Source: Solicola gregarius
GTDB taxonomy: Bacteria; Actinomycetota; Actinomycetes; Propionibacteriales; Nocardioidaceae
Reading direction: 5' to 3'
Length of the DNA: 64,000 nt
NCBI RefSeq assembly: GCF_025790165.1
Contig: NZ_CP094970.1
Coordinates: 620,001 to 684,000, forward strand
Shown here: positions 26,225-35,088 of the stretch, in pieces
Layout: every line of letters starts with the position of its first letter
Numbering within the stretch: position 1 is the stretch's first letter
The notes under the pieces: generated by a model
What the model saw: the letters and a program-made list of their open reading frames with translations, nothing else
Told to the model about the DNA's origin: nothing
Databases searched by the model: none
Position numbers and translations under genes: made by a program

Positions 26225-29200
26225 TCACCCGAACAGCCGCTCCAGCTCGACACGGCCACGCGGCTCCTCGAGGGTGACGACCTTGCCGAGGCGTACGTAG
26301 TAGAACGTCGCCGAGACGTCGGTCTCGGGAACGCCGTGCATCTCGGCCCACGCGACGCGGTACAGCTCGACCTGCAGCGGGTCGGCGGTGGCGGCCCGGC
26401 TCGTCTTCCAGTCGACGACCTCGTAACGGTCGCCGTCGCGGTACACGGCGTCGATGCGGCCACGCAGCAGCTGTGCGCCGATCCGCAGCGAGAACGGGGC
26501 TTCGACGGCGTACGGCACTCGAGTCGCGTACGGGCCGTCGTCGAACTGTTCGATCAGCTCGACGAGCTCCTCGGCGTCGTCGATCTCGGCGTCGGCCCGG
26601 CCAGGTAGGTCCATCGGGTCGAGCAGCGCCTGCTGACCGAGCCGTGACTCGACCCAGGCATGGAACCTGGTGCCGAACCGGGCGGCTGCCGACGGCTTGC
26701 GCGGCATCGGCCGGGCGAGGTCACGCGCCAGGCCCTCCGGGTCGTCGGTGAGGCGTTGCGCGGCGGTCACCGACAGGCTGCTCGGCAGCGGCACCTCGAT
26801 GACGTCCCGTCGCCGCAGTCGCGCTTCCTCGAGCAACACGTCGATGTCGGCGTCGAGCGCCCGCAGGTCTGCAAGCTGGCGCCGGGCGTCGGGGTCCGCC
26901 GACTCCACCGGGATGGGCAGCTGCGGCGTACGCATCGCTTCGCGTACGTCGTCGGCCACCTGGCGTCGGCGCTGCACGACATCGGCCGGCATCGCGGCCG
27001 GCCACGCGATCGACGACCTAGCGGCGATCAGCGGGTTGCGGACCTCCTCCTCGCCGACGCGCGGGTCGGGCGCCCACCGGGCGGGCTCAGCGCCACGCGA
27101 CTTCAGCCACGTGCGTACGTGCTCGAGGTACGCCGACGGCCCGCGTGGCTCGAGCTGGGTACGCCCCCACCAGTGGCCGCTGACCACCAACGAGTGCTTG
27201 GCACGGGTGAACGCGACGTACCCGAGGCGACGCTCCTCGACGAGCGCCTGCTCGCGTCGCTGCCGGTTGTACTCGTCGACGCCCTTCGTGGACCACTCCT
27301 CGACGACCGGCTGGCTCGCGGCGTCTCCGCGCAGCTCGGCGGGCAGCTCCCGCGCCGTGAACGGCCATGCGTCACGCGACTTGCCCTGCGGGAACACCTT
27401 GTCGCTCAGGAACGGCACCAGGACGGTGTGCCACTCGAGCCCCTTGGCCTTGTGTGCGGTGAGCAGCTTGACCGAGTCGCTGTCGCTGGGCGCGGCGACA
27501 TCGAGCCCGCCGTTGTACTCGGCCTCCGCACGCAGGTACGCGAGCGCGCCGGTCAGCGACGCGCTCGGCTCGTTGCCGGCGAAGTCGGCGATCGCCTCGA
27601 TCAGCATGGCGATGTTGTCGCGGCTCTGCTGGCCACGCGCACCCGGCTGCACCGCGAGCTCGATGTCGAGGTCGAGCGCGGTGATCGTCCGGCGGACCAC
27701 GTCGACGAGCGGCTCGGCGGCGTGCGCACGAAGCTGTCGAAGCAGACGTGAGATGTCGGCGAAGCGCTCGCGCGCCTCCGGCGAGTACGCCAGGTCGCCC
27801 GGATCGTCGAGGGCGTCGGCGAGCGACAACACGTCGGCGGGGTCGACGCCTTCGGTGGCTCGGTCGAGCGCCGTCTGCAGGTCGTCGTCGCCGACCGGAG
27901 GCGCCCCCGCGACCAGCTGACGCGCCCGGGTGCCGAGCAGTGCGAGGTCGCGCGGGCCGATGCGCCAACGCGCCCCCGTGAGCAGTCGCAGCAGCGAGGC
28001 GTTCGCGGTCTGCGAGTCGACGACGTCGAGGACCGCGAGTACGTCGGCGACCTCCGGCTGCTCGAGCAGGCCATCCATGCCGACGACCTCGACCGGGATC
28101 TCGGCCGACTGAAGTGCGACGGTGAGCGCGCCGATCTCCTCGCGCGTGCGCACCAGGATCGCGATATCGGACCAGCGCGGCGCATCCCGCTCCTTGGCGG
28201 CCTGCACCTGGCGTACGACCCAGTCGATCTCGTCGACGACGGTGTCGAGGCAGGCGGCGACGATGCCGCCCTCGGGTGCGTCGTCGCGCGGCTCGAGCGG
28301 CCGGACCGTATCGGTCTCGGCGTACAGCGGCGCGGCCAGCGAGTTCGCAACGTCGAGGACCGTCGTGCTGCAGCGGCGGTTGACGGTGAGGTTGAGGACC
28401 GACCCGCGCTCACCGTCTTCAGCGGGGAAATGGTCGAGGAACCCCACCAGGTTGTCGGCCGACGCACCCCGCCATCCGTAGATGGCTTGGCACGGGTCAC
28501 CGACGGCGGTCACCGGGTGGCCGCGCCCCGCTTGCGGTGTTGCGCCCGAGAACAGCCCCTGCAGCATCATCCGCTGCGCGACAGAGGTGTCTTGGTACTC
28601 GTCGAGGAGTACGACGGCGAACCGGCTCCGCTGGTCGCGCGACACCTCCGGCGACTCGGTCGCGAGGATCGCGCCCCGCGCCATCTGGTCGGAGAAGTCC
28701 ATCACCGCATCCCGTGACTTGACCTCGCGGTACTCGGCGATCACAGCCGCCAGCTCGGCACGCTTGTCGGTCGTGTCCCTCGCCCGCGTGATCGCCTTGA
28801 GCGGACGCTTACGCGACGCGTTCTCGACGTCGAGCTCTCGAGCGAACCCCGCATCCGACGAGAGCAAGGACTCGATCGGCACGAGGTGGTCGTTGAGCTG
28901 CCCGTCGAGGTGGATGAGGTCGTTGACCGTCGTCGGCAGATGCGTCGTGAGGTTCGCGATCGCGCCACGGTGCGACTGCAGCGCCTGCGCGGCACGCTGG
29001 AAACGCGAAGCGTCGGAGGCGATGCGCAGGTCGGGTTCGAACCCCATCCGCAGACCATGCTCGCTGAGCAACGCACCGGCGTACGCGTGGTACGTCGAGA
29101 CGGTCGGCTCGCCCAGCTCGTCGAGGAAGCCCCGGATGCCGGCATCGTCGGCAAGCAGGCCGAGCGCGGCGCGGATGCGTACGGCGAGCTCGGCGGCGGC

Positions 29201-29566
29201 CTTGTTGGTGAACGTCAGGCCCAGCACGTCGCCCGGCTCGACGATGCCGCGGCCGACCAGCCACACCACCCGCGCAGCCATGACGGCGGTCTTGCCCGAG
29301 CCGGCACCGGCGATGATCGCGGCCGGCCGGTCGAGCGGCGCCGTGACCGCCGCGAGCTGCTGGTCGCTGAACGGAATGCCCAGGACGTCACTCAAGTGGG
29401 CTTCATCGCGCAGGATCACGCGCCCCGGTGTCGCTCTCTCCTCGCCGCTCATTGCCCCCTGGTCGCGCGCGTCGAGCCGCTCGTCCCTCGCTCTCTCCTT
29501 GCCGCTCATTGCCCCCTGGTCGCGCGCGTCGAGCCGCTCGTCCCTCGCTCTCTCCTTGCCGCTCAT
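26225..29566 (-). CDS. adnB: AdnB subunit of the AdnAB helicase-nuclease
   Basis: From ATG 29566 the protein is 1113 residues, matching AdnB (Rv3201c) in size and order. It has SF1 helicase motifs: Walker A AGAGSGKT, VVLLDEYQDTS, GDPCQAIYGWRGAS. A RecB-type C-terminal nuclease includes RIDAVYRDGDRYEVVDWKT and the QVELYRVAW helix. AdnAB resects double-strand breaks in actinobacteria, and AdnB is the main motor. The start overlaps the adnA stop (ATGA). The first 38 residues are two copies of MSGKERARDERLDARDQGA with a third partial copy, so ATGs at 29509 and 29452 are alternative starts. The extra N-terminus precedes the normal family start. Confidence 0.94.
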   Translation of the reverse strand: MSGKERARDERLDARDQGAMSGKERARDERLDARDQGAMSGEERATPGRVILRDEAHLSDVLGIPFSDQQLAAVTAPLDRPAAIIAGAGSGKTAVMAARVVWLVGRGIVEPGDVLGLTFTNKAAAELAVRIRAALGLLADDAGIRGFLDELGEPTVSTYHAYAGALLSEHGLRMGFEPDLRIASDASRFQRAAQALQSHRGAIANLTTHLPTTVNDLIHLDGQLNDHLVPIESLLSSDAGFARELDVENASRKRPLKAITRARDTTDKRAELAAVIAEYREVKSRDAVMDFSDQMARGAILATESPEVSRDQRSRFAVVLLDEYQDTSVAQRMMLQGLFSGATPQAGRGHPVTAVGDPCQAIYGWRGASADNLVGFLDHFPAEDGERGSVLNLTVNRRCSTTVLDVANSLAAPLYAETDTVRPLEPRDDAPEGGIVAACLDTVVDEIDWVVRQVQAAKERDAPRWSDIAILVRTREEIGALTVALQSAEIPVEVVGMDGLLEQPEVADVLAVLDVVDSQTANASLLRLLTGARWRIGPRDLALLGTRARQLVAGAPPVGDDDLQTALDRATEGVDPADVLSLADALDDPGDLAYSPEARERFADISRLLRQLRAHAAEPLVDVVRRTITALDLDIELAVQPGARGQQSRDNIAMLIEAIADFAGNEPSASLTGALAYLRAEAEYNGGLDVAAPSDSDSVKLLTAHKAKGLEWHTVLVPFLSDKVFPQGKSRDAWPFTARELPAELRGDAASQPVVEEWSTKGVDEYNRQRREQALVEERRLGYVAFTRAKHSLVVSGHWWGRTQLEPRGPSAYLEHVRTWLKSRGAEPARWAPDPRVGEEEVRNPLIAARSSIAWPAAMPADVVQRRRQVADDVREAMRTPQLPIPVESADPDARRQLADLRALDADIDVLLEEARLRRRDVIEVPLPSSLSVTAAQRLTDDPEGLARDLARPMPRKPSAAARFGTRFHAWVESRLGQQALLDPMDLPGRADAEIDDAEELVELIEQFDDGPYATRVPYAVEAPFSLRIGAQLLRGRIDAVYRDGDRYEVVDWKTSRAATADPLQVELYRVAWAEMHGVPETDVSATFYYVRLGKVVTLEEPRGRVELERLFG
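29453..29566 (-). repeat. Two tandem 57-bp repeats carrying the adnB start codon
   Basis: Units 29510-29566 and 29453-29509 are identical or nearly so, and a partial third copy follows to about 29429. Each encodes the same 19 residues in frame and includes ATGAGCGGC plus an internal AAGGAGAG that could act as a ribosome-binding site. The duplication therefore multiplies both start codons and ribosome-binding sites at the adnA/adnB junction. Confidence 0.9.
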
Positions 29567-32500
29567 TCGTCCCTCCACGGTTGAGGATCCGACACCGACG
29601 CCTGAGCGAGGATCGTGCGACCATCCGGCTGCGCCGGGCACGACGAGCGGAACTGACAGAACCGGCAGGTCGTCCCCGGCGTCGCGGGGAACGTCTCGCC
29701 GCGCACGCGGGCGACCGCATCGGAGAGCTGCGCGCGCGCGACGAACGCCGGAGAGTCGTCGGGAGCCGCCTGTGGCTGGACCTTCGGCGAGTCCGGCTCC
29801 TTCGACCCCGCCGGTACGCGCAGCTGCACGAGCTCGGCGCCACCCGCCTCCACCGGGCCGTCGATGACCTCGTCGACGGCACCGTGTTGGACCGCGATCT
29901 GGTAGACGCCCAGCTGCGGATGCTCCGCGACCGCCTTCGGTTGGACGGGGTTCTTGCCGGTCTTCAGGTCGACGACATGAACGCGACCGCCGTCGTCGAC
30001 CTCGACCCGATCCATCGATCCGCGCAGCCGCACCGAGTCGCCGCCGATCGGCACCTCCACCTCGAACCGGTGCTCGGCCGCAACCGCCGTCCGGCCACGT
30101 GCCGCCAGGTGCCAGTTGACGAACCGCTCGATGGCCCGCCGCGCCTGCGCGCGCTCGAGACTCGACACCCACGGCGCCATGTAGTCGAGCCGTTGCCAAA
30201 CCTCGTCGAGGTGCGCGTCGAGCACGTCGGGGTCGGCCTCGAGATCGCCGGTCGCCACCTCTGCGGCGAGCGCGTGGACGAGGGTGCCGAAGCCCTGCGC
30301 AGTCGTGCCGGGCGTGTCCCCGCGTGCCTCATGACTCAGGAACCATCGCAGCGGGCACGTCACGAGCCCGTCGAGACTGCTGCCCGACATGTCGACGGGC
30401 CGGTCGGGCGGACGTACGGGCACCTCGCTGCGGGTCTCGTCGCGCACGCCCCACCAGCGGTCGGGATCGGCGCTCGGCAGCGCCACATCGCCATCGGCAG
30501 GTGCGGCGAGCCGCGCCAGCCGGGCAACGGCCTCGGTACGTACGTCCTCGTGCGTCGTCGTCTCGGCGACGCGACGCAGCTCGCCGACCACGCCGCGAAG
30601 GGACAGCGGACGCCGCGGCCTGCCCCGCGACTCGGGACGCCCCGGCCCCGCGATCTCGGTGTGCAGCTCGGTGAAGAACCGCGACGGTTGGTCGCCGTCG
30701 TCGAGCGGGCTCTGCACCGCCGTGACGACGAGCCGCTCCATGGCGCGCGTGACCGCGACGTAGAAGAGCCGGCGTTCCTCGGCGAGCCGCTGCGCGAGCG
30801 ACGGCGGCTCCTGTACGCCGTCGGGCGCGAGCCGGTCTGTCTGCAGCAGCGAGCCCCGGTAGCGGACGTCGGGCCAGACGCCCTCCTGGACGCCGGCGAC
30901 GACCACGATCCGCCACTCGAGACCCTTGGACCGATGGGCGGTCAGCAGGCGTACCGCCGAACCACGTACGCCGAGCTCGCCGAGAGGCTCGGCGGGGATC
31001 TGCTGGTCCTCGAGCTCGGCCAGGAACTGCGTGACGCCCCGCCGCTGATAGCGCTCCTCCGCGCGCGAGGCCGCCTCGAAGAGCGCACACACGGCGTCGA
31101 GGTCGCGATGGGCGTTGGCGGCCCGGTCGCCGCCCCCCTCCGCATCGGCCCGCAGCCGGTCACCCCACCCGGACGCATCCCACAACATCCACAGCAAGGC
31201 CTCCGGAGACGCGTAGGAGCTGCGAGCGTCGGTCGCCCGCGCGATGAGCCGGCCGAGCCGGTACGCACGGTCGGCACCGTCGGCGCCCAGCTGACCGAAC
31301 ACCGCCGGCCGGGTCAGTGCTTCGGCCAGCAACTCTCGCGACGGCCGAGGCCGACGGACCTCGCCCGACTCGTCGGGCTCGGAATCGAGGCGGCGCAGCT
31401 CGCGCGAGACCCGTCGCAGCTGGCCGGCGTCGAGTCCGCCGAGCGGGCCCGCCAGCAGCGTGGCCACATCATCGGGATCGGGATCGACGTCGCGGGCCAG
31501 GTCGTCGATGATGCGCAGGCCGAGCAGCAGCGGCTGTACGGCGGGCTCGGTGCGTAACGGCACCTCGTCGCCGGCGACCTCGGTCGGCACTCCCGCCGCG
31601 TTGAGCGCGCGCTGCAGCCGCGGGATCGCCGCGCCCGTGCGTACGAGGACGGCCATCTCGGACCAGTCGACCCCGGAGTCGAGGTGCGCGCGGCGCAGCA
31701 GTAACGCGATGCGCTCCGCCTCGGCGGTCGTCGACGCGAAGGCGTACGCCTCGACGCTGCCATCGCCATATGCCGGGTCGACGGGTTGCGGCGCGCGGAA
31801 GGCACGGAACGCCTCGGCGTCGATCGCACCGAACGAGCCAAGCCGGTCGATGACGGCTCGGGAGACGTCGACGATGCGCCGGCCGAACCGCCTCGTCGAC
31901 GTCAATGCGAGCGTCGGGGCCGGGTCACCGTCACGAGTGCGGAACTCGTCGGGAAACCGGAAGATGGCGCGTACGTCGGAACCGCGGAAGCCGTAGATCG
32001 ACTGGTCGGGATCGCCGACGGCGATGATGTCGCGGCCATCACCCGCGAGCGCCTTCAGCAGCGCCACCTGCGCAGGGTCGGTGTCTTGGTACTCGTCGAC
32101 CACCACGAGCGGGAACTCCGCGCGCAGCTCGTCCCGGTGCTGGGGGTCGTGCGCGATGATCAGTGCGCGGTGCACCAGCTCGGCGTAGTCGACGAGGTTC
32201 TGCGCGTCGAACACGTCGAGATACTCGCCGAAGAAGTCGGCCGCCGAACGCCAGTCGGCACGGTCATGGCGAAGTCCGGTCTCGGCGATGTCGACCGGGT
32301 CGAGCCCGAGCGAACGCGCCTGCGCCATGAACCCCTGTAGCTCGGAGGCGAAGCCGCGCGTACGCAGGGCGGGCCGCAACGACTCGGGCCACAGGATGCG
32401 GCCGTCGGCGCGGGCACCCTCGACCAGCTCGCGGATGCGGACGTCCTGCTCGGGCGCGGAGAGCAGCCGCAGCGGGTCGAGGAACGCCTCGGGGTCCTGG

Positions 32501-32829
32501 TATCGCCTGATGAGCGCGTAGCAGAACGAGTGGAAGGTCGCGGCATAAGGCGCGGTCGCCTGCTGGCGGAGTCGTCCGGCGATCCGCGTACGAAGGTCGT
32601 CGGCCGCCTTGCGACCGAACGTGAGCACGAGCGCCTGGTCGGGACGCAGGCCACGCCGCTCGATGCGGTCGACGACCGCCTCGATCAGGGTGGTCGTCTT
32701 GCCCGTGCCTGGGCCGGCGAGTACGAGCAGCGGACCGCCGGGGTGCTCGGCCACTGCCCGCTGACCGGCGTCGAGCACCGGCGGCTCGGTGGCGCTGCGC
32801 GGGCGCTGCAGCACGTACTGGACAGGCAT
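29563..32829 (-). CDS. adnA: AdnA subunit of the AdnAB helicase-nuclease
   Basis: The 1088-residue protein has SF1 helicase motifs: Walker A AGPGTGKTTT (near residue 38), VVVDEYQDTD and GDPDQSIYGFRGSD. A C-terminal AddB-like nuclease has MDRVEVDDGGRVHVVDLKT. One Cys in LVTCPLRWF and three in CRFCQFRSSC are arranged as in iron-sulfur nuclease domains of the AddB type. It matches AdnA (Rv3202c), the partner of AdnB, and is encoded directly upstream with an ATGA overlap. The start at 32829 gives a compact N-terminus; a GTG or ATG further in is not favoured. Confidence 0.94.
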   Translation of the reverse strand: MPVQYVLQRPRSATEPPVLDAGQRAVAEHPGGPLLVLAGPGTGKTTTLIEAVVDRIERRGLRPDQALVLTFGRKAADDLRTRIAGRLRQQATAPYAATFHSFCYALIRRYQDPEAFLDPLRLLSAPEQDVRIRELVEGARADGRILWPESLRPALRTRGFASELQGFMAQARSLGLDPVDIAETGLRHDRADWRSAADFFGEYLDVFDAQNLVDYAELVHRALIIAHDPQHRDELRAEFPLVVVDEYQDTDPAQVALLKALAGDGRDIIAVGDPDQSIYGFRGSDVRAIFRFPDEFRTRDGDPAPTLALTSTRRFGRRIVDVSRAVIDRLGSFGAIDAEAFRAFRAPQPVDPAYGDGSVEAYAFASTTAEAERIALLLRRAHLDSGVDWSEMAVLVRTGAAIPRLQRALNAAGVPTEVAGDEVPLRTEPAVQPLLLGLRIIDDLARDVDPDPDDVATLLAGPLGGLDAGQLRRVSRELRRLDSEPDESGEVRRPRPSRELLAEALTRPAVFGQLGADGADRAYRLGRLIARATDARSSYASPEALLWMLWDASGWGDRLRADAEGGGDRAANAHRDLDAVCALFEAASRAEERYQRRGVTQFLAELEDQQIPAEPLGELGVRGSAVRLLTAHRSKGLEWRIVVVAGVQEGVWPDVRYRGSLLQTDRLAPDGVQEPPSLAQRLAEERRLFYVAVTRAMERLVVTAVQSPLDDGDQPSRFFTELHTEIAGPGRPESRGRPRRPLSLRGVVGELRRVAETTTHEDVRTEAVARLARLAAPADGDVALPSADPDRWWGVRDETRSEVPVRPPDRPVDMSGSSLDGLVTCPLRWFLSHEARGDTPGTTAQGFGTLVHALAAEVATGDLEADPDVLDAHLDEVWQRLDYMAPWVSSLERAQARRAIERFVNWHLAARGRTAVAAEHRFEVEVPIGGDSVRLRGSMDRVEVDDGGRVHVVDLKTGKNPVQPKAVAEHPQLGVYQIAVQHGAVDEVIDGPVEAGGAELVQLRVPAGSKEPDSPKVQPQAAPDDSPAFVARAQLSDAVARVRGETFPATPGTTCRFCQFRSSCPAQPDGRTILAQASVSDPQPWRDE

Positions 32830-32870
32830 GTGCTCATAACAGCAGATAGCGGTGACATCGCGGCACTGCC

Positions 32871-33752
32871 CTACAGCGGAGAGAACGACTCCTCGCCCGG
32901 AACGAGCCGCAGACCGTCGATGCCCGAGTGCGCCCTGGCGTAGTCGAGCTCCTTGGCGAGGTAGCCGATGCCGTTCGATGCCGGCAGCGGCGCGAGCGCG
33001 AGCGTCGAGAGCACGCCCTGCGCGTTGCCGTCGGCATCGAGGAAGCCGCTACCGGAGTCGCCCGGGATGCCCGGCGTGACGGTGTAGCCCGACTGGCTCC
33101 AGCCGTTGCCGTCGGCGCCGAGGCTGAAGCCGATCTTGGGACGAAGCAACTCGATGCCGCCGCGGAGGGAGGAGTTGCCGATGCTGTAGATCGCCGAACC
33201 CGTCGTCGGCGTCGTGCGGCTGAGCGCGTTCGGGCCGCCGAAGAACGGCACGGTCGGGTTCACCTTGCCGACCGAGCCCGCGTCCACCTTGACCAGCGCC
33301 AGATCGTTGTACGCACATACGTCCGCGTTCTTCTCGCCGGCGACCTGCATCGCCTTCCAGGACGAGTACGCGAGCTCGCCCGTTCCGACGAGGTCGCCGT
33401 CGCCGAGCAGGCTGCCGTGCTCACGGAACGACACGGGCGTACCGACCGGCATCGACTTGGTGTCACAACCGTCGGTGTCGGTTGCCTCGCCCGTGCCCGC
33501 ACAGTGCGCGGCGTACCCGACGTAGACGGATCCGGCCGCGTCGGTGAAGACGAAGTTGCCGGTGCATTGGCCGCCCTTGGTGTACATCTGCACGCCGGGC
33601 GTGATCTTCGCGGTCGACCGCGGCGCCCAGTCCGGCGCGGCCGCCGCCCCCGGAGCGAGGCCACCGGCACCGAGCGCGACGGCGGCGGCAGCCGCCACGC
33701 ACCGGGCGCCGACTCGTACCCTTCGTTGACTCCCGAGCAGACCGATACGCAT
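32871..33752 (-). CDS. Secreted trypsin-like serine protease
   Basis: The 293-residue protein has an N-terminal signal peptide (basic start, hydrophobic core at about 18-37, AAAA cleavage region). A chymotrypsin-fold domain follows. The catalytic triad is visible: H83 in YAAHCAG, D150 in YNDLALVKV, and S233 in PGIPGDSGSGF. Paired cysteines (63/84 and 96/146) fit disulfides of an exported enzyme. Substrate specificity cannot be read. The ATG follows GAGGGAG. The gene is divergent from the CoA-transferase gene. Confidence 0.9.
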   Translation of the reverse strand: MRIGLLGSQRRVRVGARCVAAAAAVALGAGGLAPGAAAAPDWAPRSTAKITPGVQMYTKGGQCTGNFVFTDAAGSVYVGYAAHCAGTGEATDTDGCDTKSMPVGTPVSFREHGSLLGDGDLVGTGELAYSSWKAMQVAGEKNADVCAYNDLALVKVDAGSVGKVNPTVPFFGGPNALSRTTPTTGSAIYSIGNSSLRGGIELLRPKIGFSLGADGNGWSQSGYTVTPGIPGDSGSGFLDADGNAQGVLSTLALAPLPASNGIGYLAKELDYARAHSGIDGLRLVPGEESFSPL

Positions 33753-33900
33753 CGAGCGCTCCCTCAGCCGAGTAGTGGGACCAGACCGCGGGCGATGTTA
33801 CTCGCTAGTAGTCGGTTTGTGAATCCCTCGCGCGCCCAGGGTCGCGCGTTGGCAAGAGGTGCTATAGGAGCCGCCGCCGGTCGATCGTTAGCCTTCCACC

Positions 33901-35088
33901 ATGGAGACACCTGGCGCGAAACACTCCCCCGGCCCGCTCGACGGCGTGATCGTCCTCGACCTGACGCGCGCGCTCGCGGGGCCGCACGCTGGCATGATGC
34001 TCGGCGACATGGGCGCCCGGGTGATCAAGGTCGAGAGCCCGACCGGCGACGACAGCCGCGGCTGGGGCCCGCCGTTCATCGGCGACGACGACGAACGCGA
34101 GTCGACCTACTTCATGTCGGCCAACCGCAACAAGGAGTCGGTCACCCTCAATCTCAAGGACGACGGCGACAAGGACGTACTCGCGCGGCTCGTCCGACGC
34201 GCCGACGTGCTCCTCGAGAACTTCCGGGTCGGCGTGCTCGACCGGCTCGGTTTCGGCGTCGAGCGGCTGCACGAGCTCAACCCGCGACTCGTGATCATGT
34301 CGATCACCGGTTTCGGCCACGACGGTCCCGAGGCGGCGCGGGCGGGATACGACCAGATCGCGCAGGGTGAGGCCGGGCTGATGAGCATCACCGGCACCGA
34401 CCCGGAGGAGCCGACCAAGGTCGGCGTACCGATCTCCGACCTGCTCGCCGGGATGAACGGCGCGTACGGCGTCGTCTCCGCGCTGTACGAGCGCGAGCGC
34501 ACCGGCAGGGGGCGCGTGGTGCGTACGTCGCTGATCGCGGGCGTCATCGGCGTACACGCCTACCAAGGCACCCGGTGGACAGTCGGGCACGAGGTGCCCG
34601 AGATGTCCGGCCCGCACCACCCGTCGATCGCGCCGTACGGGCTCTTCCACACGGCAACAGCACCCGTGCAGCTGACCTGCGGGTCCGAGTCGCTGTGGCG
34701 GTCGTTCGCCGACGCGATCGGCCTCGACAAGGACGAGCCGCGCTTCGCGACCAACCGCGACCGCGTGCAGCATCGGCTCGAGCTGATCGCCGAGATCGAG
34801 AAGATCTTCGCCGACCAGCCGGCCGAGCACTGGCTCGACCTGTTGACCGAGACCGGTATCCCGTCGGGCAAGGTGCGTACGTTCGACGAGGTCTATGCGT
34901 GGGACCAGCTGCTTTCGCAGGGTCTGCTCATCGACGTCGAGCATGCGACGCAGGGCACGCTGCAGCTCCCGGGCCCCGTGCTCCGCCTCGACGACAACCC
35001 CTACTCCGGTGGCCGCGAGCAGCACGCCGCGCCGCCGACCCTGGGCCAGCACAACGAGTCGGTACGCGCGTGGCTGGACGGGTCTTGA
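33901..35088 (+). CDS. CaiB/BaiF family (class III) CoA-transferase
   Basis: The 395-residue protein has the family III CoA-transferase pattern: LDGVIVLDLTRALAGPHAGMMLGDMGARVIKVE at the start, FMSANRNKESV, and VGVPISDLLAGMNGAYGVV around residue 180 with the catalytic Asp. PSIAPYGLF follows. It moves CoA between acyl-CoA and a free acid; the acid is unknown. It is translationally coupled to the next gene by a TTGA overlap. A joint role, for example activating a dicarboxylic acid and then carboxylating or decarboxylating its CoA ester, is a reasonable guess. One possible substrate is malonate; see the pyrimidine finding. Confidence 0.9.
   Translation: METPGAKHSPGPLDGVIVLDLTRALAGPHAGMMLGDMGARVIKVESPTGDDSRGWGPPFIGDDDERESTYFMSANRNKESVTLNLKDDGDKDVLARLVRRADVLLENFRVGVLDRLGFGVERLHELNPRLVIMSITGFGHDGPEAARAGYDQIAQGEAGLMSITGTDPEEPTKVGVPISDLLAGMNGAYGVVSALYERERTGRGRVVRTSLIAGVIGVHAYQGTRWTVGHEVPEMSGPHHPSIAPYGLFHTATAPVQLTCGSESLWRSFADAIGLDKDEPRFATNRDRVQHRLELIAEIEKIFADQPAEHWLDLLTETGIPSGKVRTFDEVYAWDQLLSQGLLIDVEHATQGTLQLPGPVLRLDDNPYSGGREQHAAPPTLGQHNESVRAWLDGS

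Noticed and set aside
29429-29566. CRISPR array
   Set aside because: The 57-bp repeats are directly adjacent, in frame, without spacers, and no cas genes are nearby.
29428-31557. 709-codon open frame opposite adnA
   Set aside because: Antisense shadow of a well-supported helicase-nuclease gene.
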